From NCBI RefSeq assembly GCF_030052815.1, contig NC_079505.1, positions 12,278,520 through 12,342,519 of the forward strand: a stretch of DNA of 64,000 nucleotides, in the 5' to 3' direction. Below, in pieces: positions 35,661-46,625 of this stretch (position 1 is the stretch's first letter; every line of letters starts with the position of its first letter). The position numbers and the translations under genes were made by a program. The notes beneath the pieces were generated by a model that had not been told where the DNA came from, searched no databases, and saw only the letters and a program-made list of their open reading frames with translations. This DNA is from Hevea brasiliensis (lineage: Eukaryota > Streptophyta > Magnoliopsida > Malpighiales > Euphorbiaceae).

Positions 35661-35743
35661 AGTTACTAAGCTTAAATTTTTCTGTGTGAATTCAGAGTGA
35701 TGAATATGCCATACAACGTAAGCAAGAAATCCCTAGATTGCAT
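35661..35743 (+). pseudogene. JAZ pseudogene copy 1, last exon (left half)
   Basis: After the Athila target duplication, the intron ends TTCAG at 35695 and the exon reads on in frame from the Jas exon: VMNMPYNVSKKSLDC, the sequence that normally follows the Jas motif in JAZ3/TIFY6B-type proteins. It is cut at 35743 by the miniature copia insertion, whose 5-bp duplication TGCAT comes from this exon. Confidence 0.75.
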
Positions 35744-36928
35744 TGTTAGAAGAAAGAATACAAGTAATGAAGGAAAGGATTGTGTATTTGTCTATGTATT
35801 TGTCTGTGTCTTTGTCTGTCTCATTTACAGAGATATTACATCTATTTATACATGAGAATATGAACTAATTTAGAAATATGAGCTAATTTAGACAAGAATA
35901 ATAATTGCTATAATTATGCTATAAATCTCCTATAATCATATTAATTACTGTAATTATGCTAATTGCTATAATTATGTTAATTGCTATAATTATGCTAACA
36001 CCCCCCCTCAAACTCAAGGTGGTAGCGCATGTGCCAACTTGAGTTTGCTTAAGAGATCCTGAAAGCGAGTGGGATGATGCGTTTTGGTGAATATATCAGC
36101 GGTTTGGCTGATAGAGGAGACAGGAATCAAACTGAACGGGTAGAACGACAAAGAGTAGTGCTAGGAACAGATATGGCGCAGTGCTGGATCAACAAGCGGT
36201 GCGATTCAACAGAGACAGTAAACGGGCGGGTAGAACTACGAAGAGTAGTGCTAGGAGCGGATGCGGCAGCATCTGGATCAACAATCGTGCGATTCAACGA
36301 GGCGATTAAAGCGGGCGGGTAGAACTACAAAGAGTAGTGCTAGGAGTAGATGCAGCGCGATTCTTGGATCAACAATCGTGCAGATTCAACGAGCGATTAA
36401 AGCGGGCGGGTAGAACTACGAAGAATAGTGCTAGGAGCGGATGCAGCAGTCTTTGGATCAACAATCGTGCGATTCAACGAGGCGATTAACCGACGGGTAG
36501 AACGACGAAGAGTAGTTGGACTAATATTGAGCACATCACAATCACCTGGATCAGGATTTGGAAACGGTACTTTGGTATAATAACAGAAATAAAAGAATGA
36601 ACCAGAACATGTTGTAGAGAGAGAAGAGAGACCCCAGAAATTATAAATAAAGCTTTACGGCTCTGATACCATGTTAGAAGAAAGAATACAAGTAATGAAG
36701 AAAAGGATTGTGTATTTGTCTATGTATTTGTCTGTGTCTTTGTCTGTCTCATTTACAGAGATATTACATCTATTTATACATGAGAATATGAACTAATTTA
36801 GAAATATGAGCTAATTTAGACAAGAATAATAATTGCTATAATTATGCTATAAATCTCCTATAATCATATTAATTACTGTAATTATGCTAATTGCTATAAT
36901 TATGTTAATTGCTATAATTATGCTAACA
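35744..36928 (-). mobile_element. Miniature Ty1-copia deletion derivative
   Basis: 1185 bp, perfect duplications TGCAT (35739-35743, 36929-36933). LTRs 35744-36000 and 36672-36928, both 257 bp. Sense-strand PBS TGGTATCAGAGC (complement of 36660-36671) directly abuts the 5' LTR, and a polypurine tract (complement of 36001-36019) precedes the 3' LTR. The leader, a short pol piece and the pol 3' end match the full-length copia at 48234-63295, so it is a deletion derivative of that family. Between the pol pieces lie about four tandem units. It cannot encode its own enzymes. Confidence 0.92.
36135..36520 (-). repeat. Tandem units (about 88 bp) built from the integrase-RT linker
   Basis: Four units plus a partial one, each containing on the plus strand GGGTAGAAC(T/G)ACGAAGAGTAG and GGATCAACAATCGTGC. 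Read on the minus strand they give VDPxxAASAPSTxLRSSTR, the counterpart of VDPIPAPASPPSITLRRSTR in the full-length copia (about 50935-50997). Small indels break the frame between units. Entry into the array on the minus strand is GDCDVLNIS, also from the same pol region. Confidence 0.8.
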
Positions 36929-37708
36929 TGCATGACTCTGAATGTGATGGTGTGAGTTTATCCATCAATTCTCTATCTTCTCCCGGCCATCAGTGAGCAG
37001 TCAAGGACTGAGAAGATTCAAATCTAACACTATGCACTCTCAAATTATAATGGAAGAGAGATCTTCATCAGCGTCTATTTTTCGTTCTTTAATTGTAAGC
37101 TTAACTCTTTTTACTTAAAACTGTTAGGTTTCATCAATGTCTTAGATATATTGTTCTTACTATCAGTACCAATTTTTTGAATTTTAACTTAAAATATGTT
37201 GTTAAAAGTATAATTTTTCACATGATGCATTTTTCCCTTTATTTCTCTTCATAGACTACCACATTCATAATGGAACTGTTTTCATGGTAGAATTTACTAT
37301 GCTGTGCAGGGGAGTTCTTTCATCTTTCTGGCTGATGTTATGTTTTGAACTTAGTAATTTCTAGAAATCCACATATTAGTCTTTGATATGTTTTTTTTAG
37401 TAAGAACTTGATCCTCAAAGTTTAATTTAGTTATATAAATTAGTCCTTGACGTCTAAGTTACCCTCGATTGCTTTTCAATTCAAAATAAAATAATCTCTA
37501 AAATTTTATTTTATTAACAAAATAGTCCCTAAAATTTTGTTTATTAGCAAAATAATCCTTACATCTAAATTTTATATATAAGGAATTACTTATTTCGTAT
37601 TTAAATAATTAAATAAACTTATTTAAACATCAAGGACCAAAGACTAATTTTTACTATATTTCAGGGATTTAAATTACCAGTAGTAATAATAATAATAATA
37701 ATAATAAT
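36929..37708 (+). pseudogene. JAZ pseudogene copy 1, last exon (right half) and 3' flank
   Basis: Resumes the exon after the miniature copia; the frame ECDGVSLSINSLSSPGHQ then stop parallels the end of copy 2. One base is missing relative to copy 2 at the insertion point. From about 37010 on, the 3' flank is collinear with copy 2 (39350-40040) and both end in an (AAT)n run. Confidence 0.7.
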
Positions 37709-38062
37709 TGTTAGCAGAAAAAATACAAGTAATGATGGAAAGGATTGTGTATTTGTATATGTCTTATTTACAGAGATACTACATCTATTTATATACGAGA
37801 ATATGAGCTAATTCTGACAAGAATAATAATTACTGTAATTATGCTACACAAATCTCCTATAATTATGCAAAGACAAATTTTTCTATAATTATACTAATTA
37901 CTGTAATTATGCTACACAAATCTCCTATAATACAAATTTTTCTATAATTATACTAATTACTGTAATTATGCTACACAAATCTCCTATAATTATGCAAAGA
38001 CAGATTTTCCTAAAATCATGCTAACCAAGCCCACCCCCCTCAAACTCAAAGTGATGTGCCAT
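37709..38062 (-). mobile_element. Truncated copia LTR with internal tail
   Basis: Starts TGTTAGCAGAAA and carries an LTR of the miniature-copia family, lengthened to about 318 bp by tandem repeats of TACTGTAATTATGCTACACAA. It is followed by the polypurine tract (complement of 38027-38045) and about 20 bases of element interior, then breaks directly into JAZ copy 2 sequence. It therefore marks the copy 1/copy 2 junction. Confidence 0.75.
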
Positions 38063-38065
38063 GAG

Positions 38066-40040
38066 CTCTTATTTAGAAGTGATGTGCTCTTTTTATTAAT
38101 TGTTTACTCTTCTGCATAGGCTCAGGCCATTATGCTGTTGGCTAGACATGGCCTTCAGTAACCCAGTAGCACCAATGAATTGACAACAGTGAAATCAGTA
38201 GGAGCTTTAGCATCCGCAAATAACCAAATTGCAACCTCAAAGACAGTTAGTTCAGTAGCACCAGGTTCTGCAATTCTGATTTCAGCAGGTATGTCTCTAA
38301 GTCTAAGCTTATATGTGACTTCTAAAATTATAAAGTTTTCTTTTTCTGAATAATTATTGAGTTGATCTAGTATGCATATATAATGTCATTGTAGCAAAAT
38401 GATGGTTGGTTCGCAGGGGCCGTACCTCAGGCTCGTAAAGTATCATTGGCTCTGTTTCTGGAGAAGCGCAAGGAAAGGTATGTTGTAGTCTTTTAATTTG
38501 GTGGAAATAATTTGAATTTTATATAGAACCATCCTTGACTTTTATGGATTGGGCTTTTTAATTTATTTGCAATATGTGTATGTATGACATTGAAAGTTAA
38601 GTTTATGCTTTTAGGATTTCGATTGCTTTAGGACATGAAATTCTGCTGTCATGGCATAATATGTAGTTTCAATTGTGTGTGAACTGAGTTTCTTCTTAAC
38701 TAGCATGGTGACATTCCGATGGATATGTGCTTCATAGTCCTTTGTACACATCAAAAAGATAACACTGTTGCATTGAATAGTGATTATACATGCTGGAATC
38801 CTTCATTGAATCCTAAAAGCTGGAAAAAAAAAAAATCTTAATAAATGTTACCAAATGCTTAGTGGTGGATTCAGTTTTACATAAATTGTTGAAGAATCTT
38901 TTTGTTCTGGTAAATGTTGGAAATGTCTATTCCTGATCTCCATCTACCAAGATCAGATAATTTTGTCAAAAGACTATCTCTCCTTGAATAAAGGAAAGGC
39001 CTGAGTTCACTGTAGGTGTGGCGTTTGGAGAGTGCCTATCTTGAGCTTGTTAGGAGAACTATAAGGGGGAAAAGATAAAGAAAAAAAGGGAACAAGAAAA
39101 GAGGCAGATGCCACAGATATTTTGGCGCTTGAGGAGTTGATTATAGTTAAATGATGAACTTGTTTATTTGTTTGTTCTTCAATTGGTTCCAACTCAAGTT
39201 AATGATCTTAAATTTTTCTGTACGCATTCAGAGTGTTGAATACATAGCCACACAACGTAAGCAAGAAATCCCTAGATTGCAGTGCCACTGAATGTGATGT
39301 TGTGAGTTTATCCATCAATTCTCTATCTTCTCCCGGCCATCAATGAGCAGTCAAGGACACAGAAGATTCAAACCCAATACCATGCACTCTACAATTATAA
39401 AGGAAGAGAGATCTTCATCAACGTGTATTTTTGTTCTTTAATTGTAAGCTCAATTCTTTTTACTTAAAACTGTTAGGTTTCCTCAATGTCTTAGATATAT
39501 TGTTCTTACTATCAGTACCAATTTTTTGAATTTTAACTTAAAATATGTTGTAAAAAATATAATTTTTCACATGATGCATTTTTCCCTTTATTTCTATTCA
39601 TAGACTACCACATTCATAATGGAACTGTTTTCATGGAAGAATTTACTGTGCTGTGCAGGGGAATCCCTTCATCTTTCTGGCTGATGTTATGTTTTGAGCT
39701 TAGTAATTTCTTGAAATCCACATATTAGTCTTTGATATGTTTTTTAGTAAGAATTTGATCCTCAAAGTTTAATTTAGTTAATAAATTAGTCCTTGACGTC
39801 TAAGTTACCTTTAATTGCTTTTCAATTCAAAATAATTTAGTCCCTAAAATTTTATTTTATTAATAAAATAGTTCATTAGCAAAACAATCTTTACATCTAA
39901 ATTTTATATTCAAGTAATTATTTATTTTATATTTAAATAATTGCATAAACTTATTTAAACATTAAGGACCAACTTGTTATGCAAAAACATATTAAAGATT
40001 AATTTTTGGGCTTTACTGTATCTCAAGAACTTAATTATAA
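38066..40040 (+). pseudogene. JAZ/TIFY6B-like pseudogene, copy 2
   Basis: Collinear with copy 1 from an intron point. Exon one starts AQAIMLLARHG then meets a TAG after LQ because the central part present in copy 1 is deleted; it continues TNELTTVKS and ASANNQIATS. The Jas exon (about 38417-38477) reads VPQARKVSLALFLEKRKER: the position occupied by R in SLARFLEK is L here (W in copy 1). The last exon (39232-39346) has TAG at 39245-39247 and ends SLSINSLSSPGHQ. The N-terminal and TIFY exons are absent, so it was born truncated or lost them at the copia junction. Confidence 0.78.
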
Positions 40041-40273
40041 ATTACCCATAATAATAATAATAATAATCTCTACTTGTAGCAATCTAATGTGCAAGATAAA
40101 TTCGGCCAATTATATTCCTATTTCAATTCAGTTGCTTCCCTTTTTTTAAATTTATTTTTTTTCCTAATCCTAATTCAATTATGGATTCTAATCCTACTTG
40201 AATTTGGACTTCACCGTATATATATATACTCACTAGGATATATCATAATCTCCAGGATCGTTTGTCCGTAATC
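40041..40273. other. Upstream region of the F-box pseudogene
   Basis: Contains (ATA)n near 40050 and a TATATATATA stretch at about 40218-40227, roughly 50 bases upstream of the F-box ATG. Possible former promoter. Confidence 0.35.
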
Positions 40274-40997
40274 ATGGGTGGCGAAAGAACCAGTATCAAT
40301 GACATTCTGAGCGATGAGATATTGCTAGAAATCCTGCATCGGATTCCTTGCAAATCTGCCGTGCAGCGTAATATGCAAGCGTTGGTGCTCTCTACTTCCA
40401 ATCCCTTATTTCCTTTGTCGCTTCCATGGCCACAACCAACATGATCTCCACCCAAGCGAGATTATTCTCAAACTCTATAAGCAGCAGATGCTCTTGATTC
40501 CCCCTCAATATCCTGGTTTCGAATTCTCTCTCAGTTTCCTCCCTAAAGATCACATGGTTGTGGGTTAGTGCAACCGCTTACTCTTGTGCACCACAGGTAT
40601 ATTTGATCAGGTCATATACTACATCTGCAATCCTATCACCAAGCAGTGGTCTACACTCCCTCCAGACCCTCGCCGCTATTATTTGGTTCCCGTTGGCTTT
40701 GTATGCAATCCTTACTACCAAATAGATAATAAGGGATGTGCCCACTATTGATTCGAACCTCAAGTACAAGGGGGTTCGTATTCCTGTCCGCATGGCAGCC
40801 AAGTGTGAGTTTGGAGTGGAGGTATTTTCATCTGAGATTGGACAATGGACAGATTCCGTATTGTCATCTCCAAAACCCATTTATTGGTCCACTCCGCTAA
40901 CCAATGCTATAGTCTACAATGGATTGTTGCATTGGTTGACTAGAGGCAATGAGATTCTTGTTTATGATGTTTACAGTAACAGGGTTGTACTACTTAT
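40274..40997 (+). pseudogene. F-box protein pseudogene, 5' part
   Basis: F-box proteins are substrate adaptors of SCF ubiquitin ligases. ATG at 40274; the F-box itself reads LSDEILLEILHRIPCKSAVQ, then frame changes follow. Other frames continue the family pattern: a piece with HGHNQHDLHPSEIILKLYKQ, then IYYICNPITKQWSTLPP and VPVGFVCNPYYQ, with a stop (TAG) at about 40570 and others. From 40738 an F-box-associated domain is open: VEVFSSEIGQWTDSVLSS and NGLLHWLTRGNEILVYDVYS. At 40997 it is cut by a 6.2-kb insertion and resumes in frame at 47198. The pattern resembles At5g07610/At5g49610-type F-box proteins. Confidence 0.75.
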
Positions 40998-41429
40998 TGT
41001 CGCAAGGTATTTTGCGGTCCCCTGGACGAACACTCACCAAAGTGGGAAAGAGTGAAGAGTCGCCACTTTAATTTTGAGGGAAATTAAAGGAAACAATTTG
41101 TAAAAAAGGATAAATTAATAGAAACCACTTCGAAAACAAAGATTCTAAGTTCGGGGTCCATATACGAGCGGGGAAGGTGTTAGGCACCCCGCCTCATCCC
41201 TCTATGAGAGTAAACAGATTTAAAATTATGCTCTTCATAAATTAAAATCGAAAGTTAGGGGGGGTTAGAATGAAGATGTTACTCCTTTTGATAAAAGGGA
41301 ATATTTAATTTTTTACTGTTTCGGGTTACCCAAATACACAAGTACATGAGACGACCCTTAGTGAGTGGGTGTTGCGCAGCGTTTTGGTTTAAGGGATTAC
41401 TTTGCGTATCGTGTTGTTTGAATTTGAGA

Positions 41430-41990
41430 GAGTCCGGGTGGAAATCTCTCCCGATCTCTAGGGGTGATCTGTTTAAAGTTTGAGTAAGGAATCTCGGATA
41501 AGAACTCTCCTCCGATCTCCACATATTTATTAAAATTTTGATTGAGAATTAGATAAGAACTCTCCTCCGATCTCTTTGAGTTTGTAATTCTAGAGTTTTA
41601 ATGAAAGATCTCAGATAAGAACTCTCCTAACTCTCCTCCGATCTCCACGTATTTATTAAAATTTTGATTGAGAATCGGATAAGAACTCTCCTCCGATCTC
41701 TTTAAATTTAATTTCAGAGTTTTAATGAAGGATTTCGGATAAGAACTCTCCTCCGATCTCCGCATATTTATTGAAATTTTGATTGAGAATCGGATAAGAA
41801 CTCTCCTCCGATCTCTTTAAGCATTTATTAAGATTTTTGATTGAGAATCGGATAAGAACTCTCCTCCGATCTCTTTAAGCATTTATTAAGATTTTTTTGA
41901 TTGAGAATCAGATAAGAACTCTCCTCCGATCTCCTGTTTTTGTTTGAATGAGGATCAGGTAAGGACTCTCCCCCGACCTCTTAAAATTTA
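41430..41990 (+). repeat. Minisatellite with GAATCGGATAAGAACTCTCC core
   Basis: Eight or so irregular units, each with GGATAAGAACTCTCCTCCGA then TCTC and an AT-rich spacer (ATTTATTAAAATTTTGATTG or variants). Unit length alternates around 55-110 bases. Confidence 0.8.
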
Positions 41991-44204
41991 ATTACAATTA
42001 CATATCATAAGAACCTTAGACTAAGGGTTCTGGCATCCGAAGACACCGGGACCCGAACGAGGCTTTCTCTTAGCCCATTGGTACCTTATAACTAAGGAAG
42101 GGATGCTAGACTGAATCTTTTTCGATCTCTTTTGTGATCGCCTTACCAGTACTTTTGGCAGGCGATGTCCGATCTCTTTCGCCTACTGGTCTGGGATCCG
42201 ATCTTACCTCGATCCCCCACCATGCCAGGCTAACTCCTGAGCTTGTTTAATGGTTCGACTCCATGACTTTTCCTCCGATTTATTATCCAAACTTTTATTA
42301 TTTTAAAGAAACTCTCGTATTAAGATACGACTATCAACCTTTATTAAACTACCTATACGTTACAAGTAACCAGAACACATATATTTGAAAGATAATAAGG
42401 CTAAGAACAAATAAATAACATGAACTGATGAAATGAAGGTAAACTCAAGAGAATAACTATCTACGCGGGGCTCTTTAACATAACATAAATTTAACGAGAA
42501 TTACGAGCACGAAAACAAGGAAAATAAAAAGCGAGCACTTGATGAAGCAACGGTCTAAACACATACCTGTAGGGGATTGAACCTGTTGAGCTAACTATGG
42601 GGTCACGAATATTATAAAGCTGCATGCTAATAGCCTGGGGACTAATGCTTGCCTTGGAATAACGAATACCAAGTTAGAATGCAGTCGGACTGAAGTAACA
42701 GTAACCGGATTGGAATGAGACTGAGCTTGAAAAATAAAAAGTGGATATAGAGATGATGAAGACAAAACTGAAACTGAGGGATGGTATCACAGAGTAATGA
42801 ACAAACTGAAAATGAAGAGTTTCAGTATCCAACACTCCTTCAATGGAAATACTTTAGAAAACTGATTTCTGAAGTTTTTCTATTTTGAAAGCTTAAAAAT
42901 AGCAGAGTAGCAAAACTGAATCAAGTTTCAGAGCCTTTCCACTATAATCACCACCCTTTTTTTTGTTCGTCCCCTTCAACAGTTTTCATGCAGGTATTTA
43001 TAGGGAACGGGTGTTCCCAATGAAGGGTCAGGATTTTCTTTGAGGGAAATGGAAGGTTTGGATTTTAAAGGACATGATCTGATACTTGAGAATTGAAGAG
43101 AATCAAAATGAATGGCTGAGATCCTATTCAGAATATTTGTCTTTTCTCTTTTCTAATCCAACGGCTCAAAATCTTCTTATCAAGGGAGATCTGAGGGCCG
43201 GGAATAAAAGGCGCCGGTCTTGTCGTCTTCTCTTTGATCCAAGGGCTCTGGGCTTGTCCTTACAAGTAAGATCAACGGTGGAGATCGAGATGTACAGGAC
43301 TGTCATGACATATCCTGGCACCTGTCAGCAATGTGGGCGGTTCTGCAAATGAGGCGTGCGGTGGAGATTTGATCTCTCCTGCAACGCTTTAACTACCTCG
43401 GCTCTGATTATGATGATAGTTATTGGAAGTTGTCTTATCCTCTCTTTGCTTTCCGATCTCCCATTCCTTCCGATCTTTCTAATACGATCCTTTTCCGATC
43501 TCTCATGCCGGGCCCCTCTCCCGATCTCTCCCATTCCAGAATCTTCTCCTCTATCCGGGCTGATTCAGTCAAAGCATTTATTCCTTCGGTTACCGAGGCA
43601 TCCGCTTCGATTTCCGCTAGTAATAAATGCTCAGACCCTCTCTATATATATGCCTTTCAACGGGGCCTCCTTCCGCATTTCATTTTCTCCTCTTTCCGCT
43701 TCTCCTGTTCTAGCTGCTCCGGCAACAATCCCGGCCGTGGTAGCTGCTTTTAATCTTTTTCCGACTGTTCACTTTGTTCATCGACTGAAAATTTACGACC
43801 CCGGTGATCAGAAAATCATGATGACCACCTCTGATGACAGTGAGAGAACCGGACTAATTTACCGATCCAGATCGAGAATATCGATCATGTCGATCTCGAG
43901 TTGGTCGACCGATATAATTGGCGAACCGATTTCGGGCGAGAAGACTGCTAATTTCCCTCTTATCATTGGTGACTGCCCTTCGAAGTTCACTTGGCTCCTC
44001 ACCACATCGGGTGTCCCGACAGCGGCTCAGTTCTGAGCGATAACATTGACGATGACCTCTCCTATCACTATGAGAGTCATAATCACCCCATCTGAGCTGT
44101 ACATCTGTCCGATATCGATGGCTGGTTTCCTGATCAAACACATCTTTTGATTCAGCCACGAGACTAGGCTTTGACATAGGTCTTTACTAGGTAGGATGTA
44201 CCGC
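41991..44204 (+). other. Non-coding 5' region of the 6.2-kb element
   Basis: No recognisable protein. It is rich in CCGATCTC words. Two long overlapping open frames at 43356-44036 and 43430-43753 have no known motif and are likely chance products of the higher GC content. Confidence 0.4.
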
Positions 44205-44345
44205 CGATCTCTAGAGATCGCCCAAATGATGTAATTCTGACCTTTAATGTAATCCGATCTCTTGAGATCGCCCAAATGATGTAATCTGACCTTTTATGTA
44301 ATCCGATCTCTTGAGATCGCCCAAATGATGTAATCTGACCTTTTG
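44205..44345 (+). repeat. Three tandem units of about 55 bp
   Basis: Each has CCGATCTCT(A/T)GAGATCGCCC then AAATGATGTAAT and TCTGACCTTT. GATCTCTTGAGATC is itself a small palindrome. Confidence 0.8.
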
Positions 44346-44539
44346 GAAATGAAATTTTATTTTGACAATCATCATTTAATTATTATTACATTGGTTATTT
44401 TTCGATCTCTAATGTGTTTATCTGATCCGATTCCTAACTGAATAGCCCTTAGCCGATCTGTAAATCTAAACATCTACCTCAATCTGCCGATCTTTAACCA
44501 GTCGATCTTCCCCTTATTTATTTATGGAGTTTCTGGAAT

Positions 44540-44640
44540 GTTCTTGCGACGTGTCAAAAAAGCTAGTGAATTCTGCTAACCGATGCACCGCTTGGGACAC
44601 CGTGAGCATTGAATGCTCAGACGGGTATAAATAGGGGAAG
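44540..44640 (+). promoter_or_regulatory. Promoter of the gag-like gene
   Basis: TATAAATA (44626-44633) lies about 155 bases before the first ATG (44789). GACGTGTC (about 44549-44556), an ACGT-core element of the ABRE/G-box type, lies about 75 bases upstream of it. Direct motif matches; activity inferred. Confidence 0.45.
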
Positions 44641-44788
44641 GGTCAGCCAGTCGCTCCCTTATGTCATTTTCAGCCTCTCGCGAGCAATTCCAAAATTCTC
44701 TCATTTCTTCAAGTTCTTCCGACACCGATCACACTCCGGTAAGGGTTTTGATCTTTCTTTTAGTTAAACTTCTTCCATTTCTTTGAAA

Positions 44789-46625
44789 ATGAGCGGCGCC
44801 GAAGGTTAGAGAGCGGTGAGCCCCCCTTCCGTCCATGTTTCGTGGTCATCGGACGAAGTTGAAGTGGTCGGACTAGTTGAGCGATCTGAACCTCCCACAA
44901 CTTCTGCTTTAGTTCGTGGTCGAGCAGCTCAATCAAGACAGACATCTTCCTCTGGTAGAGAAAATCTCCCTGTGGATGAGTTACCATCGGTCCTCAAAGA
45001 AACCGATCTACAATCCATTAGTCAAGAATACAACCTTCGAACCGATTTCTTTGAGCTTAACAGATGCCATGGCGATCTCAGAGCCGATCACTCTTTTGAG
45101 GAAAATGACGTGATCATGGTGTACGAAGAGCAATTAAAAGCCGGGCTTCGATTTCCCCTTAACGACTTTTTCAGAGACGTCCTGAAATTTCACCATGTTT
45201 CGGTGACCCAAGTACATCTGAACTCATGGCGGATCTTGGTAGCCTTCAGAGGCCTCTGCCGAGCTAAGGGACTCGATCCCACAGCGAAGGTGTTCGCTGA
45301 GCTGCATAGACTCACTCGTCGAAAGGACGATGAGTACTGGTTCTTTCAAGCAAAACCGCACTGTGGGCTCTTTACCGATCTGCCCTCCTCACTGAAGAAC
45401 TGGAAAAATCGCTTCTTCATGTTGAGGAGCAAGATTCCAAACGGATTCGAAGGTTTCCCCCGAAGCTGGCAATATCTGGTCTCGCCACTTCCAATGCATA
45501 TCACCCTGAGCAGGGATGAGGGCACCATGGTAATGGAATTAAAGGATCAGGTGGCCACTCAGAAGTTCTCCTGCTTAGATGCGGTGATGGCCGAACTGCA
45601 TCATTGGATGATGCAGCTGGTTACCAGCGAAGAGCGCGAGCTGCAGCTCTCTGACCTCGGCCCCGGTATTTTCTACATCTCTGATCTCTGGGCCTTAGCG
45701 AACTCACTGACTCTTTCCTTGTGCAGGTATGGCGAGCGGCGAAGCTTCTAAAGAGAGCCGAAAGCGTAAGAGGGAGGTCTCCAAGAAAGTGCGGGAGATG
45801 AAGCACGTCGAGGCATCACAGACTCCAAGGCATGATTCTGGAGAGGTGCCAGGAGGCTCATCCCGACCCTCGGGACAGCCGGTCCCTGAGATAGAGGTAG
45901 TCCGGTCTCCTCCTCGATAAGAAGAACTGCCACCTCCACCGGTTGCTTTAAGTGCGGAAGGGGGTCCTTCCCAACCTCCTACGAGGACCCTTTCCCGCGG
46001 CGCCCAGGTCCTCATTCACTCCTTGGAGAAGAACCGATCTGTACGGGAGAATCCAGGCTTGGCAAAGGTTCTGGGAGCTTCCATATGCCTCCAGGAGGAT
46101 CAGCACAGGCTGACCCAGGGCAACCTCGATGATCTCCTGGCCCAGACTATGAGCTTGAGTGTGGAGAGCTTGGTGAACCAGCATATCATCAGGGAAAAGG
46201 CTCATCATTTGAGGCAGAAGATGCAGAAGGTGGGCCAGGAGGCAGTTTTCGCCCGAGCCCAACTTTCATCTTCCCGGGACTATATAGCTGAGATTGAGGG
46301 GCGGATGAAATTCTATGAGGATAAACTGGCCGAGTAGGCTCATGCTCTTAAAGAAGCTCGGGCGCTCCGAGCTGCTGATGTTGCTCGCCTCACTGAAGAA
46401 CTTAGAGCGAAAGAAGAAGAGGCAGTGACGAGGGAGGCCGGTGCTTATGTGAACGCCCACGGGGACCTTTTGGCCGAGCTTAAGAGGCGTTATCCTGAGG
46501 AGGACTTTTCTTGGATGGTGGACCTGGCTCCCCAAGACGAAGAGGAGAGCGAGGAGGAAGCTGAGGGAGATAGAGAGGGTGAGCGAAATGTAGAACAGGC
46601 TGGGGGTGATCCTCCAGCCGAATGA
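44789..46625 (+). pseudogene. Gypsy-type gag-like protein with C-terminal coiled coil, two exons
   Basis: Exon 1 runs from ATG 44789; exon 2 from 45727. A 61-base intron (45666-45726, GTATTT...TTGTGCAG) joins ...DLGPG to MASGEASK in frame. The N-terminal half carries YEEQLKAGLRFPLNDFFRDV, LNSWRILVAFRGLCRAKGLD and SSLKNWKNRFFMLRS, the pattern of the Pfam family called putative gypsy type transposon (Transposase_28). The second half is charged with long helical, coiled-coil-like segments and ends LKRRYPEEDFSWMVDLAPQD plus an acidic tail. Three in-frame stops, TAG 44807, TAA 45918 and TAG 46335, each fit C-to-T change of a Gln codon. Otherwise about 590 residues are open. The role is unknown; relatives occur in large non-autonomous plant retroelements. 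Confidence 0.7.

Noticed and set aside
36074..36322. Plus-strand open frame in the miniature copia
   Set aside because: It is the complement of the reiterated pol linker.
43356..44036. 226-codon open frame in the 6.2-kb element
   Set aside because: Overlaps another long frame, has no motif, and lies in GC-richer repeat-bearing DNA with CCGATCTC words; likely chance.
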